Source: Kalaharituber pfeilii (Eukaryota > Ascomycota > Pezizomycetes > Pezizales > Pezizaceae). From it: DNA of 64,000 bases. The notes below the pieces were generated by a model. It was given only the letters and a program-made list of their open reading frames with translations, had not been told where the DNA came from and made no database searches. The translations under genes and the position numbers were made by a program. Positions within the stretch are counted from its first letter, which is position 1. Each line of letters starts with the position of its first letter. Shown here piece after piece: positions 51,135 through 61,916 of the stretch. The DNA lies in assembly GCA_015179045.1 (NCBI GenBank), contig WHUZ01000072.1, positions 62,001-126,000 on the forward strand, written 5' to 3'.

Positions 51135-52599
51135 CTATCTCCTCTGGAAAAACATCTCTGGCACGATCCTCCCCGCTTTCTTCCTTGCCACGAACCAGGC
51201 CGCCAGGGCGCGGTGGAGGTCGGTGGGGTTTTTTTTTGAGCGTGTCACTGTGCCCAAACAATATTAGCGAGGTTCTGATTTATCTGGTGATGGAGGGAAG
51301 GAAGGTAAGATGCTTAATCAAATTCAGGATAACCTACATCCCCCTTTCGATTGCCGCCCATTCTAACTCCTGTTTCCCCCCATGGCTCGCCAACGTGTCC
51401 AAACCTCCAAAATACTCAATCAACAAATCGTCCAACTCCAAGTACTCTATCCTTTTCTGGACCCTCCTTCTGAGTAACCCAGGGATGTATTTTAATAATG
51501 CGGGTTTGAGGCCGAGTGTTGTGGCTATATGGGATAGTTGTTGCGGAGTGAGGTGGGATAGGTCGAGGACCGGAGGAATGTTAATACAGAGTTTGGGATT
51601 TGGATTGGCAGTAGTGATGTTGGCAAAGTTAGTGGTTGTGATGGGGGCGGGAGGGAGGGTAGAGAAGGAATCGGAACGCGATTTCTCAAGCTTGAGGTTG
51701 TCGGAGTAGATTTGGCGAGGGATACGGCAGGGAAATGGGACGATTGAGGAGAAGGCAACGACAATGAGCTGTGGAGTGGGCTAGAGTGAGATGCTGTGAC
51801 AAGGTATGAAGGTAGATGTATGGGGGCGTACAGGTGTGAATTCCCCGCAGACGATGAAGAGGATGGCAAAAATGGGGATGCGCTTGGTATCATGTCTCGC
51901 GCGCCTAAAGCGATCGTCAGCACTTCTACATGGCCGCCATTTCAGCAACTCCAGCCTTACATAACCAACTGAAAATCCCCCTCGTCAACCTCCCCTTCTC
52001 GGCCAAACCTGACAGCGACCCGTCCCCTTCCTTATCTGCTCTCTCCAGCACCGCCCGTGCGGCTTTGAAGTTCCTATACACGTTCTTAAGTCCCGTTTTG
52101 TAGAACGAGAGCTAATCCTTGCGAAAAGGAACAGAGAATTAAGAGAAAAAGGTGAGCTTTGGAACGCCCGACCTGCCAATGGCTCTTGAGATCATATAAA
52201 GCAGAAAGAGGAGAGAGGGGGAGAACACACATATCCTTTGCCAACCCGAAAGTAGTAGCCTATCGTGGAGTCATCTTTTTGACGGACGGGTATCTGGAGG
52301 GGCGCGGGAAGGGTTGTAGATGGAGCGAGTAGAGGGGATTGGGTGTCCTCGAGGTCGACGGTTTCTTGCTTTAATTGTGGAACTTGGAAACTTGCGCGGC
52401 TCGTGGAGAATGCCCGGAGGCTATACCCATTGAAGTTGGGGATGGTGTTGAAAATACTGGTGCTCTGGGTTTGCAACCGCACCGTGTGAAGGGAAGTGTA
52501 GCTATAGATTGGGGCCCTGAATTGTGTCAATTGAGGCTTATTCAGTTGCTCTATCGTGCGGAAAGCGCACGGTGGCCTGACGGCGCGCATGGTATGCAT
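51135..52599 (-). CDS. Mitochondrial LETM1-domain protein, with an apparent one-base frame break near the C-terminus
   Basis: Exons complement(51135..51247, 51338..51768, 51832..51904, 51966..52111, 52231..52599). The N-terminus is Arg/Ser/Thr-rich (MHTMRAVRPPCAFRTIEQ, LRAFSTSRASFQVP), a good mitochondrial presequence. The LETM1 core follows: LSFYKTGLKNVYRNFKAAR, a SWRARHDTKRIPIFAILF segment over the exon 2/3 junction, then a hydrophobic inner-membrane stretch with CGEFTPLIVVAFSSIVP, and later LTPQQLSHIATTLGL and LLIEYFGGLDTLA. LETM1/Mdm38/Mrx-type proteins act in inner-membrane K+/H+ homeostasis and ribosome binding. The last exon is one base out of phase: a 9-A run (plus-strand T9, 51229-51237) has one base too many for the conserved-looking end ALAAWFVARKKAG. 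With one A fewer the protein is about 376 residues. Without it, another frame extends about 20 codons further. Confidence 0.82.
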
Positions 52600-54615
52600 C
52601 TGGAAGATTTTTTTGGTGGGGTAATTTGGATGGCGGTGGGGTGATGGCTGCAAGAAATGTGGGGTAATGCGTGATGCAATGAATGTGGAGAGGAAGCACG
52701 AGATGCCGTCAGCTTGAATGTAGATCGTTCTGCAAGATAAGATCAACTGATAAATGAGATAAGATCAGATGCTATCCCAACGAAACTAGGAACGGTCAAA
52801 TTGGGACAGGGTTCATGCCATTAAGACGAACAACCTGCTATGTCCGAAAATCATGCTCTATGCTCTAATTCAAACTAAAATCGGATTGAAAAGTCCGGTA
52901 TATCAAAGGTTTCGTCAATTCATCTCCAATCTGCTTCTGAAGAGATAGGGGCCTGGTTCTTGACAGCAGGGCCCACCATCAGCAACGGTACGCTATTACG
53001 AGTTACGACGTCGAATTCTTTGCACTTTCAAGTTCGATATCATGAAAAGTTCCTTTTTTTACGTCTTTTATCCATTAACACGGCGTTTCACTTTACTAAT
53101 TTTATCCATAGTCTCGTAACCAGCCGCATCCCTACCACAAGTACGAGCCTAATCTAGATTGCAAGCGAGCCACAGGGATGATCTAAAATTGATACCCATG
53201 GCAAGTCTCATAACCCATATCAATTAACATATCAGGGTCAAACCCTACTCTAGAAATCAATCCTTTCCCTTGGGAGTACTTGCAGCCGCAGACAAGGTAA
53301 GTTTCCCAACTGATTTGTTTCGCTAATTTCGGGTTCGCGTATTGTTTTGTCCACGCGGCAATAAAACGTACTCTAAATCCCCTTAGCTTCCCGAGCCGTA
53401 TTGCAATTGTCAATTTACCAACAGCCCATTTAGCTAAAAGCAGGAAAGTGAAAACAACGATCTGCATGCCGGGAAAAAACGTCCAACGTCACAAATTACA
53501 TGCTGCTCACAATATCATAGATTATCCAACTGGCCCCGGAGGCACAAGTTCCGAACGGTACTTGGGGATTTCCATGCACAACATTTCCAACAAGGATCTC
53601 TCTGGCGTACGGACATGGGATTCAAGCGGCGCTTCGTTAACGCCTTCTGCCATCCGGAACGGATATGTGCCGGTGTGATACCACATGAATGTAAGTATCC
53701 ACTCTTACTGACGCTCTATTCAATTCTACATAGTTTATATCTAAATTGTCACTGCTGTTTAAAGAGAGTCAATACAACTCAATTCGTAGCACTGCATTCG
53801 TTCTCAATCCTTGGGAGATGAATGTCATTTGACATCTTGTGTGGCAGGGAGTCTCCATTGTATGTCGGTTGCGCCTAGTCAGCTGGATTACGATGACAAA
53901 TTGCATATAACGGCTGACCGAACCAGTTGTAGAACTCTATGGCGAACCTCTGGACTGCATTTATCTGGTTCAAGCTCAAAGCTGCACTAATAATCTTCAA
54001 GCAACTAGATTCAGGAGGTTGCGACTATAGTTGGTATACAAATACATGCATTGTCGTACATGCATGAAAAACATAAAGTACTGGTACTTTGTATGTTGTT
54101 GATACGTTTCCAAACTGGCACGCTACGTAGTTCTCCTGACGGAACACGACTGAGAATTTGGCGAATTAGGATACCCAGCCTGCCATAAGCTTCTACTAAG
54201 TACTCTACTTCTGTGTCCCTCTCTTGCTGTGGAGAACATAATGCTCCTGCATCTGATCATCAAGCTTGGCGTCACCTGCCTGCCTTTTTGGGGCTTGCTT
54301 CTTCTGGCAAGTCTCTAACCAGACTGGGCATGCTCAGGGCAAGTTGGCGAGTCGAGGTGGGTTTTCTCTTAAACCGCTTCCCGCTCTAGAGGTGTAACCT
54401 CGCCAACTATACGTTACTCCATCTCGCTCATGACGTCTGAAGCTACGATCATACGATAGCAACTATAGCTTTATAGAGCCACTCTCGATCCCATGCGCAA
54501 AAGAGACATGCTTATTCAGTCAGCGTCGGCACTGCTAAGCATCGTACATCATCACGATCGCTCCATGCTTAGGTGCAATGAGATAGACCACCAATATTGC
54601 ACTGTGTTGCATATA

Positions 54616-55310
54616 CAGGTCACCCTGGTTATAATGAAGGCCAAGAATATGACCAGTTTTCTTCACTATAGCCAGTTTTCACTATAGTGAGGGGTCACGT
54701 GCTGGCCCCAAGGTAGGCAGGGGATGAAAAAAAATTGCCGAATGCGGAAATTTTCAGTGTATGATATTCAGATCTAAGTGTGAATTCAGTTCCTTACCAA
54801 ACTGCCAATATCATGTCTTCTTGACACCTCTTTGGATGCCCAGCTGTAGAGAAATAGAAGATATGTCACGCTCGCCGGGAAGTGGGACAATGCCCAGGAG
54901 AGATGACTTCCGAAGACTTATGCATATTATTTCCTAATCCTGGTGGCAAGATAATGGCATTATCTTCAATGCCTATGATACTGAAGCAGTCAGATACACT
55001 AAAAGTTTTTTTTCTTTTTTGTATTCAGATATCTTGAATTAAATTACCACTCTGCTAAGCCAACCGTTTTGTGTTCTTGTTCCCCTTCGTTGAACTTTCC
55101 CCGTTGATCCCTCCCACAGTACTGAGGCCACCATAGCAAGTAAACTTTACATGTAGCTAAATCAGTTAGCCCTGAAAAGCTCTTCACTTTCACTGTAGCG
55201 CTTCTTTTCACTATAGCCAGGGCGTTTTAGCTGGGTGCGCAATCGATCCCACCCATTACTCCACTATAGCCAAGATTTCACTATTAAGAGTTTCATAGCC
55301 AGGGTCACCT
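54616..55310. mobile_element. MITE-like element with inverted ends (tentative)
   Basis: The left end reads CAGGTCACCCTGG followed by TTATAATGAA. The right end (55292-55310) reads TTCATAGCCAGGGTCACC and is its near reverse complement. Both ends carry extra copies of cactatagccag or cactatagtga. A TA lies just outside each end (tata before, TA after), as expected of a mariner-type TA target, but at two bases this is weak evidence. No coding capacity is seen inside. Confidence 0.5.
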
Positions 55311-56261
55311 ATAATACTATTCCCATTGTCACGCGGGAGAAGACTGATATTGCGGCCATCGTAGCCGTTACCATCGCCCGGTCTAATGTTGTGCAGGCCA
55401 CTTCATCTCAATCACTGACGTATCTACCTGTGAAGAACTCGCCCTCTGGTTGCGCACGTGAAGGCAGCACTGCCCTGCATTGCTGTCCGACCCAGCATGT
55501 GTATGTGCAACCGTAAATTGCCTGCGATTGTGGCTCCAATCCTCATGCTGTACTCTGTCAATCTCCCTACGGATCTGGCACACCGTAGCCCTACCTCTAG
55601 GAAGTATATTTTAATTGATGGCTTTGTGCAATGTATCCGTGGAAAAGCAAACTTTCAGCATGACTTCCACCCGCACCATATCTCCCTGACATGTGCTTAT
55701 GCTAATACTCTCACAGCATGAATAAGATATTCTAGGAGATCAAGAGATCCTTCAAGACCCAGTTGGCTCTTTACTCAAGTGGGTGGGCGTTACAGTACAG
55801 TGATTTGACGCGATAACTGAGTTGTTCGAAGTTCTCAATCCTTAGGGGTCTCAAAAAGTACTATTATCTGTATGACTTCTCCAATCTCCAATCAATTTAA
55901 GTATGGGGTCACAACAGAAAGGATTTTCCATAAGCGTCACCCAGATAGTAGGCTGGTTATAAGACTATTATCCGAGGATAAGATATCAGCTGAAAGATCC
56001 TGGCATAAAATCATCCAACACGGACTCTCCAGTTCGGCAGGCTGCTTCTCCGCCCGTCTACCCCCCACCATTTTAACTTCAGCAGTATCTTATCCCAGTC
56101 CTCTCTCTTCGCTCTCTGATCATCTCCAAATTTCCTATCATCACATGCTTTGTCTTCTTAACCCCTCGCAACTGCACGACTCAAGATTCTGTACGTTTGT
56201 GATGTTGCGAAGGTGGAAGAGCTGGATCTTATGCACCGGGATCTGAGGTAAGGTATATCAT

Positions 56262-56315
56262 CGCTTGTCTGAGAAGATACGCTTGTGTGAGAAGACATGC
56301 TTGTCTGAGAAGATA
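56262..56315. repeat. 18-bp tandem repeat, three copies
   Basis: Unit cgcttgtctgagaagata. Copy 2 has two changes (t-g-t-g for t-c-t-g, and aca for ata) and copy 3 differs at the first base. Unit length is a multiple of three, but it is not inside a supported gene. Confidence 0.85.
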
Positions 56316-57059
56316 TTGATAAGATCGATCGGGCTCTACGTGCGATTGAGTACTGGAAGGACGATCATGATTCACAATCTACAGCCAGCTAACATTGGTT
56401 AATCATTCTGCAATGCAGAGTTTACCTTGCATATGTAGGTTGGAGTTTTTTGAGACGTGCCTCCATAAAGACGAAATTCCGCGTTGATTTCCGGCGATAT
56501 TTGCAATCATTTGGCATGGGCGGAGGGAAATAACGCCGGGCTGTTGCACGGTGGATTACATTGATTACAAATGTTGCGATGCAGACGGAATGATAATCAT
56601 GAATACTATAGAAAGCTCAAGAGCAAAAGCAAGTACAGTATGAAAACATATCCCGGAACCTCTGAACCCCACTTTCTGAAACCAAATGAGACATGGGGAA
56701 CGGATTAAGGTCGCAAAGATTGGATTCGATTGGGGGACAGTTACCTGCAATGCTGCGGCTGTGCAGCAGGCACATGTGGCAAACGATAAGAAGCGAGACA
56801 CCTATGTATGATAATGCAAATGCATACATATCCATGTGCCAGCTAGACTACATATCCATCAAGGTCTGAGCAAGAGATCATAATGCAAGCGATTTGAATT
56901 GTGACTGGTTAATTTGGAGCTAATAGAGCTTACCCTATGACGTTCATGGCACAATTTGCTTTCTATCACCTTATTTGTTTACCTATTTGTAAACCTAGGT
57001 TTTACTCTCGATCTGCAATGCTTGTTGATATGATTCGCCAATTGAGAAAATTTGAAAAT

Positions 57060-57215
57060 CAAAAAAGGACATTAGCACAGCGAACGAGGAGCTAATCAAG
57101 GCACATGCTCATCTGGAATCAGCAGGATGCGATAATCAATGGCGAAAGGCAGTTATGTACATTGACCTGAAGGCAAAAAACCACAGAGAAATATGGCAGA
57201 GTGCATCGGTATGAT
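57060..57215 (+). pseudogene. Possible coding relic, coiled-coil-like
   Basis: A frame over this stretch reads KDISTANEELIKAHAHLES, then NQWRKAVMYIDLKAKN and HREIW before a stop. The charged heptad-like pattern and absence of stops in 150 nt of AT-rich DNA suggest a remnant exon. No start, splice site or neighbour supports a functional gene. Confidence 0.25.
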
Positions 57216-58373
57216 ATGCATATGATTTCATGACCGAGCTGAAGCGAACGGCGATCAGGAGTTCCGTGGCAGGATTTGTCCCTCTAGCTAATTCCTGAAG
57301 GAATTAACGTATAGTATGCATAACCGTGCCGACGCCGACCTCTATCAAGGAACACGGAATCGGAGTCGGATACGCACCTCCCCGTGCCTGGACATCCACC
57401 CGTGGTGCAACTTATTTTACCTTAAATGGTGTGATGAAAGTTAGGAATGTTCCAGCCACTGTCTGTGACGAAAATCTGGTTACTGTACTACTGTACTCCA
57501 CTGTAAATAAAAAATGACGGTGCAAACAGGGTCCTTTTTTATTTTTTTCTTTCATTTAGAATGATGTCCTAACCAGGAGCTTTTTTTTCAGCAACTTTCT
57601 CTACTCCCGAAGTGGTGAAGTTAACGAACGGGCCCACGAACCCCGTCGGCCGAGCGATTTTACGCCATTTTTCCTTGCCTCAGATTAACTTCTTTTCTGA
57701 AGTATGATTCTACTTGTACCTAGGTACTTATTCTTAGTTTTCACCTCTACCGAGGTAAAGGAAAGAAGAAAACTGAATGGAGAGCTTGAACGAACTCCTT
57801 CTGTGCATGCAACTATTTGTTGTTGGATACTAAGGTACAGTTGAGTTGGGTCCATCGCGTGATGGGAAAAAGATAGCTTCCCGATCCTGAATCGAGAGAG
57901 AGAGAGAAACATATCCCGGCGAACAGAGCGCAGAATTCGCGCGAAAAGAGAGGGGAAAAAAAAAAAAACAACCTCTTCCTGCATCCAATTTTTTTCGCCC
58001 TCTAAAGAGACTCGGTTTGGTATATTATTATTTGCGCTTGGGGATGGCGTCAATCGTGGCGCCATATAACCCGGAAAATCAATGCAGAGAGAGCTCCTAG
58101 TAGTTCTTGTAACCAGAGAAAAAGTAAATTTTACAAACGGTGTTGGGGATTGCTGGCGGCCAATGTGATGGCAACCATGTTATGACGGATGCATAGGGGA
58201 TTGTAGCAGCAGCAGCAGCAAGGAACGTTTATCAAACGCAGAATATGGATGATTCATTGCTGCAGGTACTCGTAAAAAAGGAGGCTTTTACACTTTCTCA
58301 GGCATCTAGCATACCTTGAGCAATCCACGTTCCAGCCCTATCGTTGTCCCCCACATCCACCTATGTACTGTAG

Positions 58374-58407
58374 GTATGTATGTATGTATGTATGTATGTA
58401 TGTATGG
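58374..58407. repeat. Tetranucleotide microsatellite (GTAT)n
   Basis: About eight perfect tandem units in non-coding DNA. Confidence 0.9.
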
Positions 58408-59267
58408 ATCATATCATAAAAATGTTCGTCCAGGTGTAAGTAAACCACGGGAGATGAACCAAGCGGATGGGGCAAGCGAAGATTTTCTAAGAATTTTCAG
58501 TCTAACCGGGGTCACAATTGACGAATGGATGGAGCTTCTCATCTTGTAATGGGAAGGATGCTTTTGTGGCTTTTTAAACGGCTACGGTAAGCTCGGAAAT
58601 TGGATAGTGTAATATAAAAAGGAAAAAAAAAACTCTGCAGTGGAACCCCTCTAGATATCGTCATCGTGCAAGCTGGATCCTAGGAAAAACTACTATACCC
58701 ATGTGATGAGGTCAGCAAAACGTTACAATTACGATAATACTGTATATTAGTAAACACAAGCACGTGGACTGCTACCCGTACTGGGTTGGATGCAACTGAA
58801 CCTGAGTGAGGCTTACCCGTTGTTCTAAAACTTGCCTTTGGTGCCTGTCTATCAACTACGTACCAAAACCAGCTCACTTACCGTCACATCGCAGCACACA
58901 CCGACACACCTTTTCCTCTCTTTTCTCTCATCTTTCAAATTTTCAAATTTTTCTTTTTCATTACCATTATAACTAAAAGTTTTGTTTTCATGTTTTCGTA
59001 AAAAAAAAAAAAAAAAAAAAAAAACCATCCCATCTCTTTCCTTGATCCTTTATTTCCTTTACCCATCCCGCAACCGGCATCCGTGGGTATCGGTATGTAT
59101 CGGTGCCGGTATATCGGGATCACGCTTGAAACAACTCAATCCATTTCCGTTTCCTTCTTTCATATATATATATGTTCCAGGTAAAACCAGTGCCCGCATC
59201 CATCCCATCCCCATGTCCATCCGAATCACTCGTGACCCATTTCCAAGCTAATCTGCCGTCAATTCGT

Positions 59268-59299
59268 TCCATCCATCCATCCATCCATCCATCCATCCA
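59268..59299. repeat. Tetranucleotide microsatellite (CATC)n
   Basis: About eight perfect tandem units in non-coding DNA. Confidence 0.9.
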
Positions 59300-60427
59300 G
59301 GATATTCAGATATATATATAACAGCAACCCCCCTTCTCGAGAACCCTATCGGTGTCTTCCTTCCATGTCCACTAAACCTCCCCACAACCCCCATTATACA
59401 CCGACTCTCGTCTCGCCCCGCCGCATTATTCGCCCCGCTCGGTTCGCCGCCCCCATCCGCAGATTTAAACATTACGTATAGAAGGTCTTCATTAACCCCC
59501 CAGGTATTCAGGTAATAGAAAGAGAAAAGGTCAATAAGGCAAACGCTCCAGAACCCCATTCAGCAAAGTCGTAGCTGCACAAAGCTGAACCAAACGTAGC
59601 AAAATCACCAGGCAGCGGAGAAACAGAGAACAGAGAATAAAATAGACAGAAAACGGAAACCATAGATATCCATGTACAACTAACTGAGTCCATGATATTC
59701 TGTTCTTTTCCCTGACAGAAAAAAATGACACCGTAGCTAGATAATAGAAACAGTAGTAGCAAGCATGCATAAGAAGAAAGGACATTATATCTCTTTTTGC
59801 TTTCGCAGTTTTTGACATAACCCTCCCAAGAAGGCGTTCCCAATCCCCTTCCCGCCCTCCATTCCCTTCAGCGTCCCAATTGCTTATGGCTCGCTCGAAT
59901 AAATAAATACTAAATCGTGTATCAAAAGCCTCATCTTTTTAAGAAGCAAAAGACTTCATATCGGGGATATACGAAACAAAAGACAAACAAGCTATAACTC
60001 CCAACCCAAAAGACAACAGCAATCGCGCAAAACGCATACAACCACGAAAGAAGTAAAAGAAATAAGAGGAAGAAAAAAATAAATAAAATGGTTCAAATAA
60101 AAAAGGGCTAATGGGGTTATTCTCGTCTCAGTGGGTATATGTTTATTGATAAAAAGTGTTGTTGCTTTCGCTTACCACTTTTTGGTCGCCGACGCCTCGA
60201 AGCTGAAGAGAAGAAGTAAAAAAAAAAAAAATTACAATCAGCATAAGCTGCAGCCCGGATAAAGGTGGCAGCGACTGGGAGTAAAAATTTACAGGAGAAT
60301 CGTAATCAGAAATGCAAGGTAGTCGTGTCGGGCGTTAGGAGAAATGGTTTAATTCATTGTTTGTGGGTTGGTAGTGGGTGGGGGAGGATATGGCATGCAA
60401 GGATGCTCATATCATTCTGACCGATAC

Positions 60428-61916
60428 TTATCGCCTCTCGTCAACAATGACATCGACAACTTCCACATCCGAGTGATGCGGGGATCCCAATGTCTCCTCA
60501 TCCCATAGCGATTGTGTCTCATCTGTGATACTCATCGTCGCAGACGAGATCGATGACGACGACCCCACAGTCCACTCGTCGCTGTCAAAGTGATAGTCGG
60601 TGTTAATGCGGTGTAGGCCATATGTCTCAGGCGCGTTGCCAATTTCAGTGTAGTCGTAGTCCCACCTAGTCATCTTATCCGGCTGGAGACGAGCTAGGAA
60701 CTTGGTCTTTGCAATCTGGAAGATGGCAAGGGAAAGGACGCTTCCAGCAATGAGGTCGACCGCATAGTGGTGTTGGAGGTACCTGGTTTGGTTTAACATC
60801 ACGTAAGCAAGTTTGGACAGGGTGTGTATGTGCCACTTACAGCGTCGCCCACCAGATCCACAAGATGTAGGAGTAGAACAGGTACTTGGCACGAGGGAAG
60901 ACGTGCGCTAGGAACAAAGCATTGATGGTAGCTTGCCCTGCGTGCAACGAGGGCATAGCGCCAAAGACCACTGGTGCATTGCTGAAGTTGGTGGTGTAGA
61001 TGTCCTTTCCGAAAAGCGCATCAATTCGAGCAAGTCCTGCGGGTGACCCAGACATGGAATAGTTGGCCGGTTGAAGCCCGTACTTGGCCTCATACCCTAC
61101 TCAAGATTAGAATTTGGGGATGTAGAGGTATGCAGACGAACCTACAGGGAGGTGCGCATGGAAAGATAATTTGAATGACGACTCCGATAATGTTCAAGTA
61201 TCCGAAGCTCCGAGAATACGTCGCTACTGTTCCAGGAGCTGCGAAAACGAACAAGGCAATCCCGGTCAAGAATGGAGCAGCAAAGTGAATGATTCCGTAT
61301 GGAAGCCAGGCAAGAATATCGAGTGCGGTGTTTTTATGCGCCGACAAGATATTGCTGAGGTTTGCACCATAGACAATGTTCTCCAGAGCTGGTAAGACTC
61401 GAACCCAAATTGGTGGTCGGTATTCAACGGGAATAAACCTAACAAGCGTTCAGTTGGATGCGATTTCTATTACCAGTGTATTTCCTACCTGCATGCATAA
61501 AAGAGAACTAGCCAAGCGACTATTGGGAGAAATGGAAGGAAAAACTGTCGCGTGATGGGCAGCAATAGAGAAACCATCAAAAGTGTCGCAATTGCAGTCT
61601 TGATTAGGGGCCCAGGGAATTCAATGATTGACAGACAGAAAATTCCGATAATGATAAGAATAAGGTATTGTCCGTCATAAAGCGACCAGCGATGCGACCG
61701 AAGGGCCCGGATTGTGTCCTTTGGCGACCATGATGTCTGCAGCGATGCTAGATACGATGCTGGAGATTGTCTGCTGCGAAGCTGTGACCTTAACTTCCTC
61801 CTCATTCGATGCGGCACCACCAGCGCCGGTATTGACGGCCATGCAAAAGGGATTTTCTGTTTTGGGAAACTCGGTCCATGGATGTCCTTGAGAGAGGGGA
61901 ACATTGGAGATTTCAT
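60428..61916 (-). CDS. AUR1: Inositol phosphorylceramide synthase catalytic subunit (aureobasidin A resistance protein)
   Basis: Four exons, complement(60428..60782, 60841..61096, 61146..61438, 61489..61916), give 443 residues. The enzyme moves phosphoinositol from phosphatidylinositol to ceramide in the Golgi, an essential fungal step. Family motifs are all present: VRVLPALENIVYGANLSNIL, PCAPPWYE over the exon 2/3 junction, then AGLARIDALFGKDIYTTNFS, MPSLHAGQATINALFL (PAP2-like motif C2) and, across exon 3/4, LQHHYAVDLIAGSVLS holding the catalytic histidine and aspartate. Several hydrophobic membrane segments span the middle. The C-terminus is hydrophilic and Ser/Asp-rich, ending VIVDERR. 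Exon 3's end and exon 4's start are fixed by frame; reading through would lose the catalytic HHY. The start is MKSPMFPSLKDIH. Confidence 0.96.

Larger units (their letters stand above)
52600..60427. other. Gene-poor 7.8-kb stretch
   Basis: The largest gap. Open frames are all under 130 codons and none shows a motif. It holds a MITE-like element (54616-55310), an 18-bp tandem repeat (56262-56315), a possible coding relic (57060-57215), a GTAT and a CATC tetranucleotide microsatellite, and an A-run (59000-59023). The right end is the AUR1 3' flank. Confidence 0.5.

Noticed and set aside
53183..53467. 94-codon minus-strand frame with a hydrophobic start
   Set aside because: No motif, no splice partner and no neighbouring exon; chance is likely.
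56262..56315. CRISPR-like array
   Set aside because: Only three directly adjacent copies with no spacers, in a eukaryotic nuclear sequence; a plain tandem repeat.
61370..61410. T-arm-like gactcgaaccca
   Set aside because: Lies inside AUR1 exon 2 coding for VRVLP; chance resemblance.
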